This document shows, piece after piece, positions 15,317 to 22,772 of a stretch of 64,000 nt of DNA; within the stretch, counting starts at the first letter, position 1, and each line of letters starts with the position of its first letter. The position numbers were made by a program, and so were the translations under genes. The notes beneath the pieces were generated by a model, which was given only the letters and a program-made list of their open reading frames with translations, had not been told where the DNA came from and searched no databases. The stretch comes from Candidatus Roizmanbacteria bacterium (lineage in GTDB: Bacteria > Patescibacteriota > Microgenomatia > UBA1406 > GWC2-37-13), in contig JAAZNM010000004.1 in NCBI GenBank assembly GCA_012798265.1, positions 1 through 64,000 on the forward strand, read 5' to 3'.

Positions 15317-15490
15317 ATCAAATATTGCCGGACGCATGGCAATATTTTTGTGTATTAAAGGCACCTTGATAATTGGAGAGGGAGAAGAATAAGAAAACAA
15401 AACCTCCTTTCCCGGCTTGACGCAAGGTCAGGACTGGGGAAGTAGTCTCCACTTTGTATCTGAAGATTTCAGGTATAGGGCGGAGGCTAT
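15317..15490 (+). ncRNA. Candidate structured leader RNA or small RNA
   Basis: The long gap before the 86-residue protein folds well by eye. Hairpin A is AATATTGCC (15321-15329) with GGCAATATT (15338-15346), followed by T5. An outer stem pairs CCTCC and CCC (15403-15407, 15411-15413) with GGG and GGAGG (15478-15480, 15482-15486). It encloses CTTGAC/GTCAGG (15416-15421, 15427-15432), GACT/AGTC (15432-15435, 15444-15447) and ATCTGAA/TTCAGGT (15458-15464, 15468-15474). GGAGAGG (15375-15381) could instead pair with CCTTTCC (15406-15412), competing with the outer stem as in a switch. Compared with SRP RNA, RNase P, tmRNA and the manganese riboswitch, none fits. Class unknown. Confidence 0.5.
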
Positions 15491-15633
15491 TTTAATTTAA
15501 AAAAAATAAAAAGGAGGAAGAATAAGATAAATCAAATAAAACGACAGACAAATTATCGGTAAATTAAAGTGTTTTAATAAACAAGAAAAATAATAAAAAA
15601 ACAACAAACAAATAAATATAAGGAGATAATCCC

Positions 15634-15894
15634 ATGTCAAAAATTCTTACTTTATCGTCGATTGATAATATCCCTTCCGAAATTCAGGGGATAATAGACG
15701 CAATTTTGTCGTCATCGGAGCCCGTAAAAGAAATAAGCAGCGAAGAACTCATCAACAGTATTGTTCAGAGAATAAGATCTGGAGAAACTGGATGTCGATG
15801 TGGCGATCCCCACTGTGTCATCAATCTGCTTTTTAAAGCAGTATTGGCCGGGCAAGAGTTAGCTTCAAAGGAAAAAAATTTTCCTCATGAATAA
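15634..15894 (+). CDS. Small hypothetical protein with CxC-x4-C motif
   Basis: An 86-residue soluble protein, not recognised. The N-terminal half is acidic and helical; the centre carries GCRCGDPHC, a tight Cys/His cluster that could hold a metal, and a hydrophobic helix (VINLLFKAVLAGQ) follows. It has a perfect ribosome-binding site (AAGGAG, about 15620-15625) 8 nt before the ATG, which is rare in this window and marks it as efficiently translated. The gene lies between the structured RNA region and a second series of hairpins at 15973-16061. It may be the regulated product of the leader RNA. Confidence 0.55.
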   Translation: MSKILTLSSIDNIPSEIQGIIDAILSSSEPVKEISSEELINSIVQRIRSGETGCRCGDPHCVINLLFKAVLAGQELASKEKNFPHE

Positions 15895-15912
15895 TATAAG
15901 AAAGGAGACGAT

Positions 15913-16020
15913 TTGAAGCAAGAGATATTTGATTTGAAGCACGTAGGGTCCTTGGGACTCACCATCGTTATCAACAAAGGAGGGGGCTTTTTTAGCTCCT
16001 CTTTTGTTTGGATGGGATAG
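15913..16020 (+). CDS. Possible 35-residue peptide with TTG start
   Basis: An uncertain short frame. AAAGGAG (15901-15907) stands 5 nt before a TTG at 15913, from which 35 codons run to TAG at 16018-16020. The product would have a charged N-terminal part (KQEIFDLKH), a hydrophobic middle (GLTIVIN), then KGGGFF followed by three Ser and FVWMG at the end. It follows the 86-residue protein gene by 18 nt. The frame overlaps a stem-loop (15973-16008), so it may be chance. If real, its size and composition resemble a small secreted peptide. Confidence 0.25.
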   Translation: MKQEIFDLKHVGSLGLTIVINKGGGFFSSSFVWMG

Positions 16021-16061
16021 AGATTTGTCTCTTTCCAGACCCCCACCGGTCTTAAATCTCT
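15973..16061 (+). other. Pair of stem-loops after the small protein gene
   Basis: Two inverted repeats follow one another. The first pairs AACAAAGGAG and following bases (from 15973) with CTCCTCTTTTGTT (to 16008) around a T6 loop, with two G-T pairs. The second pairs AGAGATTT (16019-16026) with AAATCTCT (16054-16061), enclosing GACC/GGTC (16038-16041, 16048-16051). Neither is followed by a good T-tract, so they are weak terminators at best. They could be the 3' part of the structured transcript that begins at about 15317. The stretch 16062-16168 shows nothing I can name. Confidence 0.45.
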
Positions 16062-16168
16062 CCTTCTCACCCATTACACCTTAAATTCATAAAGCAAATC
16101 AACAGAGATTGGCTTTAGGAGTGCGGTGTAATGGTAAAGCAAGTTTTGCTCGAAAGTTATCAAGGTCG

Positions 16169-16214
16169 AAACCCGTTCTTTTGGTACAAGCTGCCATCAA
16201 GGAACGGGTTTTTT
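16169..16214 (+). terminator. Strong terminator before the VTT-domain gene
   Basis: AAACCCGTTC (16169-16178) pairs with GAACGGGTTT (16202-16211) and is followed by a T-run (16209-16214). The 23-nt loop can itself pair (TTGGTA with TGC and CAA), making a compact composite hairpin. It ends whatever transcript crosses 15.3-16.2 kb and lies just upstream of the promoter of the next gene. Confidence 0.7.
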
Positions 16215-16244
16215 ATTGGTGATTTATCAGTTAGAATATTAACT

Positions 16245-16814
16245 ATGTCCAAAAAAAAGAACGATAAACCAAGCAACAGATTTTGGACGTTGATAGGCAT
16301 GGTTTTTTTGGTCGTGGCCGTTTTTTATGTAGCTAAAAATATGAGGGATGTCCGGACGATAGTCAGCCGTGCCGGTCTGGCCGGACCGGTAGTCCTCATC
16401 TTCCTTTACGGTTTTTTTGCGGTTACCCCGATTACCACCGATCCTTTGACCGTCGTCAGCGGCGTTTTTTTCGGTCCCATAGGCGGAGTTTTTATAAGCT
16501 GGATAGGCAACAATTTGGCCGCTATGGTTGAGTATTATTTCGGTCGCCACATAGGTAAGGTTGCCAACTTCAAAAAAATAAAGGAAAAACTTCCCTTCGG
16601 ATTAAGTCGGTTGCCGGTCGACTCTCCCTGGGTCCTTATATTCGGCAGACTTGTTCCCGGATACGGGGGCAAGGTGATAAGCATCATGGGCGGTATCTAC
16701 CATGTGCCGGTGAGGCGTTATCTTTGGACATCGGCCTTAACCAATTTTTTCGGTTCTCTCCTGTTGTCTCTGGGAGGCTACCAACTGATCCATTTTCTCA
16801 AGCTTCTTAAATGA
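16245..16814 (+). CDS. VTT (TVP38/TMEM64, DedA-like) membrane protein
   Basis: A 189-residue polytopic protein. After a basic N terminus and a first TM helix it shows the VTT signature: VTPITTDPLTVVSGVFFGPIGG, a re-entrant loop, then GNNLAAMVEYYFGRHIG and FGRLVPGYGGKVISIMGG before two last helices. These proteins are linked to lipid scrambling and undecaprenyl-phosphate or phospholipid recycling. A TAGAAT box (16232-16237) lies 7 nt before the ATG at 16245; longer upstream frames pass through the terminator at 16169-16214 and are not credible. The stop lies close to the end of the convergent metG gene. Confidence 0.85.
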   Translation: MSKKKNDKPSNRFWTLIGMVFLVVAVFYVAKNMRDVRTIVSRAGLAGPVVLIFLYGFFAVTPITTDPLTVVSGVFFGPIGGVFISWIGNNLAAMVEYYFGRHIGKVANFKKIKEKLPFGLSRLPVDSPWVLIFGRLVPGYGGKVISIMGGIYHVPVRRYLWTSALTNFFGSLLLSLGGYQLIHFLKLLK

Positions 16815-16822
16815 AGGTTATC

Positions 16823-18496
16823 TTATATTTCCTCATCCTCTATCTTGGAGAATAACGGTTGCGGTCGGTCTTTGAAACTGGCTTTATTAAGAATCTTTGT
16901 CAAAGCCGGTATCTCTTTGTTTTTTTCCGGCCAGAGATCGGGAGTTTTTACCTTGAGCGTTTTAAAAAGCCTGTCTCCTCCTTCGGGGAGAAGGGGAAGC
17001 ATAAGATAACCCAAAGATATGACAATCAAATAAAGCTGTTTCATTATTTTGATAAATCTATCTTTATCGTTTTTTTTCAGGGTCCAGACTTGTTCCTTGT
17101 CCACCAGGGAGTTGCCGTAGGTTGACAGATCCAAAACGGTACTCAGATAGTTTCTGAATTGACAGCGGTCAAGCAGGTCTTTGGCTTTTCCAAAAGAGTC
17201 GGTAACCTGTTTCTTGACTTCCCGGTCAAAAGCAATTTCGTCGAACTTTTCCTTGTCAAGCCCGCGTCCGAGGGAAAGTACCCGGTGGATGAAGTTGCCT
17301 AAGTTGGCGACCAGTATGCCGTTGACCTTTTTTTGGAAGTCAAGCCAGATGAAACTGGAGTCTTTAAGTTCCGGCATGATAAACGTCAGATAAAATCTCA
17401 CCCGGTCGTTGCCGAATTTTTCGACGATCTCTTTAATATCCACGATTACCCCCCGGCTTTTTGAAAACTTCTTTTTGTCAAAATCAAGGAACATATTTAT
17501 CGACGGAACATCGGGCAGATGAATCTTCGGGTCATAAATCATGAGTTTTCCCGGCCAGAAAATCGTGTGGAAAACCAGATTGTCTTTGCCCATGAAGTAA
17601 TAATGCTTGAGGTTTTTGCCGTACCAAAATTCCTTCCAGTTCTTTTTATTGGTTTTGCCCCAAAGCTTTGATGCCGACAGATAACCGATTACGGCATCAA
17701 ACCAGACGTAAAGCCTTTTGTTTTTTACGTCTTCGATAAGCATGTTTTTTGGGATTTTTTTGTAAGGGATGGGTACGCCCCAGTCTATATTTCTGGTGGT
17801 GGCCCGAGGTTTAAGCCCTTCCTTAAGCCAGCCCATGGTTTCGTTGTATACCCAGGTTTTCCACTGGTCCTTTTTCGGTTTAACATAAGTCTCTATCCTG
17901 TTTTGGAGTTTTGGCCAGTCGATAAAATAATGTTTCGATTTTTTCAAAACGACCGGCGTTTTGGAAAGGTTGCTTCGCGGATTTTTAAGTTCTCCTTGTT
18001 CAAGCAGCTTGCCGCAGTTGTCGCACTGGTCGCTGCGGGCATCCGAAAAACCGCAATGGGGGCATTGGCCGACAACATACCTGTCGGGAAGGAATCTTTT
18101 TTCCGAAGGCGAATAATATTCGTCGGCTTCGTTGATAAACAGTAGTCCTTTTTCAAGCAACTTGAGAAAAACCTCTTGAACGACTTTAATATGATGGGGA
18201 TGGTCGGTTTTGGTATAGATGTCGTAGCTCAAATGAAGGGTTTTTTTAAAAAGCTGGGAATCTCTTTTATGATATTCGGCGACGACTTCTTTCGGCTGCT
18301 TCTTTTTTTTGTCGGCTTCGACGGTGATTGGAGTTCCAAAACAATCTGACCCTGAAGCCATCAACACTTTATTTCCAACAAGTTTATTGTATCTGGCACA
18401 TATGTCGGCGGGTAGCAAATATCCGGCCAGATGACCGACATGAAGAATGCCGTTGACGTATGGCCAAGCGACACCAATGAAAACCTTCTTTTTCAT
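16823..18496 (-). CDS. metG: Methionyl-tRNA synthetase
   Basis: A 557-residue class I aminoacyl-tRNA synthetase that charges tRNA-Met. The HIGH motif appears as HVGH (about residue 18), the KMSKS motif as KFSKS (about 325), and the connective-peptide zinc knuckle as CPHC and CDNC around residues 145-160. The anticodon-binding helical domain follows, and the C-terminal tRNA-binding (EMAP-like) domain is absent, so this is the short form. The ATG at 18496 lies 7 nt downstream of a TAAAAT box on the minus strand; upstream extension would enter the divergent SPASM gene promoter. Confidence 0.95.
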   Translation of the reverse strand: MKKKVFIGVAWPYVNGILHVGHLAGYLLPADICARYNKLVGNKVLMASGSDCFGTPITVEADKKKKQPKEVVAEYHKRDSQLFKKTLHLSYDIYTKTDHPHHIKVVQEVFLKLLEKGLLFINEADEYYSPSEKRFLPDRYVVGQCPHCGFSDARSDQCDNCGKLLEQGELKNPRSNLSKTPVVLKKSKHYFIDWPKLQNRIETYVKPKKDQWKTWVYNETMGWLKEGLKPRATTRNIDWGVPIPYKKIPKNMLIEDVKNKRLYVWFDAVIGYLSASKLWGKTNKKNWKEFWYGKNLKHYYFMGKDNLVFHTIFWPGKLMIYDPKIHLPDVPSINMFLDFDKKKFSKSRGVIVDIKEIVEKFGNDRVRFYLTFIMPELKDSSFIWLDFQKKVNGILVANLGNFIHRVLSLGRGLDKEKFDEIAFDREVKKQVTDSFGKAKDLLDRCQFRNYLSTVLDLSTYGNSLVDKEQVWTLKKNDKDRFIKIMKQLYLIVISLGYLMLPLLPEGGDRLFKTLKVKTPDLWPEKNKEIPALTKILNKASFKDRPQPLFSKIEDEEI

Positions 18497-18547
18497 TGCC
18501 AGTATTTTAACAGAAAATATGTAATAATGGTAGGACAAAGCCGAATT

Positions 18548-19462
18548 ATGCAAAATAATCTCTGTCTCACGTATCCTAAATTCATTACGATGGAACTGAA
18601 TAGACTAAAGGGAGGCAGATTGGTCAATATCGACAAGAATTTTTTCGAAAAAATCGATCTAAACGAAGTCGTCTCTGTTTCTTTTTTTGGCGACAAGGTT
18701 TTCGACCATCCTCATCTTGATTTTTTTTTACATAAACTTCAATCCAAAAAAATCATCAGTTCGGTAGATATTTTAGCTAAAAGAGACGATTTTTTCAGGT
18801 TGAAGGAAAAGACAAGGTTATTTTCCCAAATAAGGCTCCATGTCTTTAGTGCCGACAAAAAATTGCACGATAGATTAATCGGCGAAAAAAACAACTTTGC
18901 GGATTTTGAGAAATACGTAGTCAATAATAAAGATAAGGATTTCATAAAAAAATCAAAAGTCATTTTGATGCCGATAGGCGAATCAAACGATAGCGAAAAA
19001 GAAATCGACAATTTATATAAACTGGCCAAAAAGAATGGTTTTTTCTTTTCGCCTTTTATTTCTTCTAAATTTGACCGCATCGGTAAACTAAGTAAAAAAA
19101 AATACAAAAGAATAACCCAGATCCTAGCCGATCTTTACCGAAAAGACCGGCAGAGGATAATGTTTTTGGACGAACCGCTTATCTGTCTATTCACTCACGA
19201 AGCCAACCTTTGTCCGGCAGGGAGATTATTAATCCATATCGATGTCGAAGGCGATTATTATCCTTGCCGATACTCGACATACCAGGTCGGTAGGGCCGGC
19301 CTCAGTTTAACATCTGTCTGGAAAAGCTTTTCAAAAAAAAGAGAAGTTTGCGAAGAATGCAAAGACTGCCAAAAAGCATCTATCTGCGGATATGGCTGTA
19401 TTGCAACAAAAGAAAAATATTTGTATAATAAAGACAGTTTTTGCTTTTATAGCAATTCTTAA
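18548..19462 (+). CDS. SPASM-domain protein lacking the radical SAM cysteines
   Basis: A 304-residue protein whose C-terminal third is a SPASM domain: CPAGR, a GDYYPCRYS strand about 15 residues later, an SVW helix, then CEECKDC, SICGYGC and a last Cys near the end. This domain normally holds two auxiliary iron-sulphur clusters in peptide-modifying radical SAM enzymes. The N-terminal two thirds look like a worn SAM barrel but have no Cx3Cx2C, so SAM cleavage is unlikely. It opens the operon, and its TAA overlaps the ATG of the next gene (TAATG). I infer a non-catalytic partner or electron relay for the two intact radical SAM enzymes. Start at 18548 chosen from promoter spacing; 18527 is possible. 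Confidence 0.7.
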   Translation: MQNNLCLTYPKFITMELNRLKGGRLVNIDKNFFEKIDLNEVVSVSFFGDKVFDHPHLDFFLHKLQSKKIISSVDILAKRDDFFRLKEKTRLFSQIRLHVFSADKKLHDRLIGEKNNFADFEKYVVNNKDKDFIKKSKVILMPIGESNDSEKEIDNLYKLAKKNGFFFSPFISSKFDRIGKLSKKKYKRITQILADLYRKDRQRIMFLDEPLICLFTHEANLCPAGRLLIHIDVEGDYYPCRYSTYQVGRAGLSLTSVWKSFSKKREVCEECKDCQKASICGYGCIATKEKYLYNKDSFCFYSNS

Positions 19463-20484
19463 TGAGCAAAAAAGTTTTAGATTCCAACCCAATTTTTTCC
19501 ACGATCTTTGTCACTAACGCATGCAATCTCAGATGCCGCCATTGTATCTTTTCTTCAGGAACCAAATCTCCAAAGGAACTTTCGGACGACGAAATATTTA
19601 GTTTGATCACAAAACTTGCCAACTTAGGAGTAATCTGCTTGGATTTTAGCGGAGGCGAAACGTTAATCCATCCGTCGATTTTCAGATTCATTAATTTCGC
19701 GTTTGATGCCGGTATTAAGTTTGTCAGTATGGCCACCAACGCTACTTTGATTAACCAGAAGACAGTTGATGAAATTCTAAAACTGAAAAAACAGGGAAGG
19801 CAGCTTAACTTAAGGATAAGTCTTGACGGCGATGAAGAATCTTACGATTGGTTAAGGGGTAAGGGTGTATTTAAAAAAGCCATAGGCGGTTTGGACATGC
19901 TTAAAAAAAACAATATCAGGCCAAGAGAGATAAATTTGGTTTTGCATAAAAAAAATATCGGAAAGATAGAAGCGGTTATCGATATAATCAAACCCTACAA
20001 ACCTTATACGCTGATTATTATGCCGTTGGTTTTGGACGGTCGGGCCAAACAACTTATGGGAGATTACCAGATAACCAGTCTTATGTGGAAAAAAATTCTT
20101 TTAGAAAAACCGCTCTTGCAAAAAAAACACCCCGAACTGGAAATTACTATCGACGGACCGGTAGGGTCGATCCTTGAGAAAAACCTTGATCTTAATGTCC
20201 CAAGGCCTTGTATGTGCGGTTTACAGTACATTGGTATCTCACCCGAGGGTGAAATACTAGTTTGCCCCATATCTCTTTTATCGGTAGGAAACGTCAGGAG
20301 TAATAAAGACATTCAAAAAATTTGGAGGGAATCGCCGGTCTTGAAAAAAATAAGGGATCATAATGCTTTAAAAGGCAAGTGCCGCCACTGCCGATTCAAA
20401 ATCGTATGCCGCGGAGGATGCCGGGGGTTGGCGGAATCAATTTATGGGGATATCCTTAAACCCGATCCCCTTTGCTGGTTATGA
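19462..20484 (+). CDS. Radical SAM/SPASM peptide maturase 1
   Basis: A 340-residue radical SAM enzyme with the classical cluster motif C21-x3-C25-x2-C28 (in NACNLRCRHC), a GGETLIHP motif for SAM binding and a complete C-terminal SPASM domain (CMCGLQY, VCP, GKCRHC, VCRGGC and a final Cys before the stop). Proteins of this architecture install thioether, C-C or other crosslinks in ribosomal peptides. The start overlaps the previous stop (TAATG) and its own stop overlaps the PqqD-like gene (ATGA), so expression is tightly coupled. The adjacent recognition protein and 34-residue peptide support a RiPP role; the actual bond formed cannot be read from sequence. Confidence 0.85.
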   Translation: MSKKVLDSNPIFSTIFVTNACNLRCRHCIFSSGTKSPKELSDDEIFSLITKLANLGVICLDFSGGETLIHPSIFRFINFAFDAGIKFVSMATNATLINQKTVDEILKLKKQGRQLNLRISLDGDEESYDWLRGKGVFKKAIGGLDMLKKNNIRPREINLVLHKKNIGKIEAVIDIIKPYKPYTLIIMPLVLDGRAKQLMGDYQITSLMWKKILLEKPLLQKKHPELEITIDGPVGSILEKNLDLNVPRPCMCGLQYIGISPEGEILVCPISLLSVGNVRSNKDIQKIWRESPVLKKIRDHNALKGKCRHCRFKIVCRGGCRGLAESIYGDILKPDPLCWL

Positions 20485-20777
20485 AAAATATATTAAAGTC
20501 GAGGCCGATCAGGAGAAGTAAAATAGCCGGGAGAAGCCTTCTTGAAAGAATGGAAAAAGACGACAGCATCCTTTTGACCAATACCGTCAGTCACAAAATG
20601 TTTCTGTTGAACAGTTTTTCCGCCGAGATATGGATGTTATGCGACGGGAATATCACTACCGAGGAAATAATCAAAAAGATCTCCAAAAAATATGATCTAA
20701 AAAAAGAAACGGTCGAGGCAAAGATATGCTTTTTTTTGGATAATTTCCTGAAAAACGATTTAATCGATTTAATATGA
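20481..20777 (+). CDS. PqqD-like RiPP recognition element
   Basis: A 98-residue stand-alone PqqD-like domain. It has the three-strand, three-helix pattern of RiPP recognition elements: a strand pair DDSILLTNTVSHKMFLLN, a helix beginning SFSAEIWMLCDG, then TTEEIIKKISKKYDL and a final helix with FLDNFL. These domains bind the leader of a precursor peptide and deliver it to the modifying enzyme. The start at 20481 overlaps the stop of radical SAM enzyme 1 and its stop overlaps the start of enzyme 2, both as ATGA. This position between two SPASM enzymes is strong contextual support. Confidence 0.85.
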   Translation: MKNILKSRPIRRSKIAGRSLLERMEKDDSILLTNTVSHKMFLLNSFSAEIWMLCDGNITTEEIIKKISKKYDLKKETVEAKICFFLDNFLKNDLIDLI

Positions 20778-21772
20778 ACAAAAAAGGACGTTACGGACTT
20801 CATTTGGCCAATATCGAATTGACAGACTGCTGTAACCTGAGGTGCAAACACTGTTACGGAAATTTTCCGAACAAATCGATTATGTCGGAAAAAGAAGTCG
20901 ATCTTTGCATCGATGAACTTGATAGGGCCGGTTGTTGGTCGGTAACGCTTACCGGTGGGGAGCCGTTGATACTGGGGAAGAAGTTTTTTTCTTACGCCGA
21001 TAAATTCAGAAAAGTATTCGAAAGAGTGATAGTTACCACAAACGGAACGTTGGTTGACAAATACGATCCAGGTTTGTTCACTATGTTTGATTTGGTTCAA
21101 ATCAGCGTTGACGGTCCAGAAAAAATACATAATAATATTCGCGGCAATAACGTCTTTGAGAAAACGGTTGAAAATTTACTATCCCTGAAAAGGAATGGGG
21201 TCAAAGTAGCCGTGATGATGACTTTGAATAAGATCAATCATAGTTATTTTTTAGAGACATTTAATTTTTTCAAGGATTTGGGTGTCATAATGTATTATGA
21301 ACGTTATACGCCTGCCCATAATAAGGATTTAGAACTGACGCCTCGTCAATATAAAAAAGTTTTGGAAACGGCCAAAAGAAACAAAATAAGTTCCTCGGAT
21401 CCTATACTTAGATCTTATTGTTTTGATAACCTTTCATCTGTAAAAACCAAGAATAGGATAGTCGGTGGTTGCAGCGCCGGAATATCGGGAATTGCGATTT
21501 CCTCAAACCTTGACGTATTTCCTTGCGTCAGGATGAGAATAGTCCTGGGGAATCTAAAAAAAAACCATTTGTTGAAGATATGGTCCAATAATGATATCCT
21601 TAATCAATTAAGAGATACGGCTTTGCTTAAAGGAAGATGCGGTTCGTGTATTTTTGTTGAAAGCTGTCGCGGTTGTCGGGCTGATGCCTATCTGGAAGGC
21701 GATCTTCTTAAAGAAGATAAGCTATGCCCAATTAATAAACCAAAAAGGAAGGGGGTGAGGAAATATGACTAA
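20774..21772 (+). CDS. Radical SAM/SPASM peptide maturase 2
   Basis: A 332-residue radical SAM enzyme with C20-x3-C24-x2-C27 (in CCNLRCKHC), LTGGEPL for SAM binding, and a SPASM domain made of GGCSAG, FPCVRMR, GRCGSC, ESCRGC and a terminal LCP. It is clearly a paralogue of, but not a duplicate of, enzyme 1, so each may make a different bond or act in sequence on one substrate. The gene overlaps the PqqD-like gene at its start, and its last codons overlap the first 8 nt of the small peptide gene. A GGGGGTGAGG ribosome-binding site within its 3' end drives that peptide. Confidence 0.85.
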   Translation: MNKKGRYGLHLANIELTDCCNLRCKHCYGNFPNKSIMSEKEVDLCIDELDRAGCWSVTLTGGEPLILGKKFFSYADKFRKVFERVIVTTNGTLVDKYDPGLFTMFDLVQISVDGPEKIHNNIRGNNVFEKTVENLLSLKRNGVKVAVMMTLNKINHSYFLETFNFFKDLGVIMYYERYTPAHNKDLELTPRQYKKVLETAKRNKISSSDPILRSYCFDNLSSVKTKNRIVGGCSAGISGIAISSNLDVFPCVRMRIVLGNLKKNHLLKIWSNNDILNQLRDTALLKGRCGSCIFVESCRGCRADAYLEGDLLKEDKLCPINKPKRKGVRKYD

Positions 21773-21869
21773 AAAAAAGGCAAATAAAGTATCAAAAAAA
21801 GCCTGGAAATTAAACGTCAAAGAATTCCGATATGCGGCTTGTATGATGAATGCGGGAGCGGCTGATTAA
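21765..21869 (+). CDS. Candidate RiPP precursor peptide, 34 residues
   Basis: A short gene beginning inside the end of radical SAM enzyme 2, with a strong purine-rich ribosome-binding site (about 21751-21760). The N-terminal half is very basic (seven Lys in the first 15 residues), as expected of a leader. The rest contains Trp14, Phe21, Tyr23, one Cys (26) and the ending MMNAGAAD. Thus the likely core is FRYAACMM plus the Asn-Ala-Gly tail, with Trp, Phe, Tyr and Cys as possible crosslink sites. No double-Gly cleavage site is evident. Position after a PqqD-like protein and two SPASM enzymes makes it the obvious substrate. I do not recognise it as a member of a named precursor family. Confidence 0.72.
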   Translation: MTKKKANKVSKKAWKLNVKEFRYAACMMNAGAAD

Positions 21870-21890
21870 GAGATTTTTGATTTTAGATAT

Positions 21891-22772
21891 ATGAGGTGCG
21901 ATCTTTGCGGCATAGACCGAAGTATTTTTAGTACTAAATTTATAAAAAGACAAAAAAAGATATATTGTTCTGCGTGTATTCGTTTTTTGGGACGAAAACG
22001 GCCTTCCCGTAAGGAATATAAAAAGGAGATCGAGCAAATTTTGAAGACATCCGATAAAAGTTCTGCTTATGGGGCGATAGTGCTTCTTTCCGGAGGTAAA
22101 GACAGTGTTGCCGCTTTGTATGTAGCGGTGAAGTATTACAAACTGAAAGTGCTTGCCGTTACCGTAGATAACGGTTTTTTGAGCAACGAAGCTAAAAAAA
22201 ACATCGAAAAAGTTACCGCTTTCTTAAAAGTAGATCACAAACTCATCTTAGACAAAAGTTGGTTCGATTCTATCAAAAACTCTATAAAAAATAACGACCT
22301 ACCTTGTTTGAAGATATGCGCCGGTCATAAGTTAAACAACATAATGAAGCTTCACAAACGGTTTCCGGACATTAAGTGTTTTATAACCGGAGACGAACTG
22401 CCCTTTGTTTTTGACGATAATTATTCTTCAGTAAAAAAGGCGAATGGGTTTTTTTTGTTGAGAGTTCTGTGCGGTTGGATAAAAAAAGAAAAGGACGTTT
22501 ACGGAATTATTTCGGACTTACCTTGGGAGAAACATCCTTTTTACGGTTATACGAGCGATTGTTTGGCAGTTGGTTATGCACTCGAGAAGTACAAAAAAAT
22601 CCACGGTCTTAATCCTGAAGAGATCTATCTTTCAGATAGGGTCAGGCACGGACTAATCAACAAAAGACAGTTTATGTCGTTTCTCAACAAAAGGAATAAA
22701 AACCTGCCACGACACTCAGCCTTGGTGAAAAACATCCTTCTTCAAAAAAAAGATATAGACTATCAAAGATAG
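21891..22772 (+). CDS. PP-loop ATPase with N-terminal zinc ribbon
   Basis: A 293-residue N-type ATP pyrophosphatase. The nucleotide-binding PP-loop is SGGKDS (about residue 68). The N terminus carries a zinc ribbon (CDLCG and CSAC), and a further CLKIC pair lies near residue 140, reminiscent of tRNA-thiolation enzymes (TtcA/Ncs6) and of N-type pyrophosphatases that adenylate carbonyl groups. It begins 21 nt after the small peptide gene on the same strand, so it probably belongs to the same operon. An adenylating or sulphur-transfer step on the peptide is plausible, but it could be a tRNA-modifying enzyme. Its end overlaps the convergent MFS gene by 57 nt. Confidence 0.75.
   Translation: MRCDLCGIDRSIFSTKFIKRQKKIYCSACIRFLGRKRPSRKEYKKEIEQILKTSDKSSAYGAIVLLSGGKDSVAALYVAVKYYKLKVLAVTVDNGFLSNEAKKNIEKVTAFLKVDHKLILDKSWFDSIKNSIKNNDLPCLKICAGHKLNNIMKLHKRFPDIKCFITGDELPFVFDDNYSSVKKANGFFLLRVLCGWIKKEKDVYGIISDLPWEKHPFYGYTSDCLAVGYALEKYKKIHGLNPEEIYLSDRVRHGLINKRQFMSFLNKRNKNLPRHSALVKNILLQKKDIDYQR

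Noticed and set aside
15416-15450. GGTCAGG...GGGGAAGTAG resembling SRP RNA or a manganese riboswitch core
   Set aside because: The AGCAG bulge of SRP helix 8 and the paired loops of the manganese riboswitch are missing; kept as an unclassified structured RNA.
16116-16180. tRNA-like stretch (GTGTAATGGTA D-loop-like words followed by GGTCGAAACC)
   Set aside because: The acceptor stem, anticodon stem and T-stem do not pair; the sequence merges into a terminator hairpin. At most a distant relic.
16131-16244. N-terminal extension of the VTT-domain protein
   Set aside because: It would cross a strong terminator hairpin and its residues look unlike the family; a -10 box supports the start at 16245.
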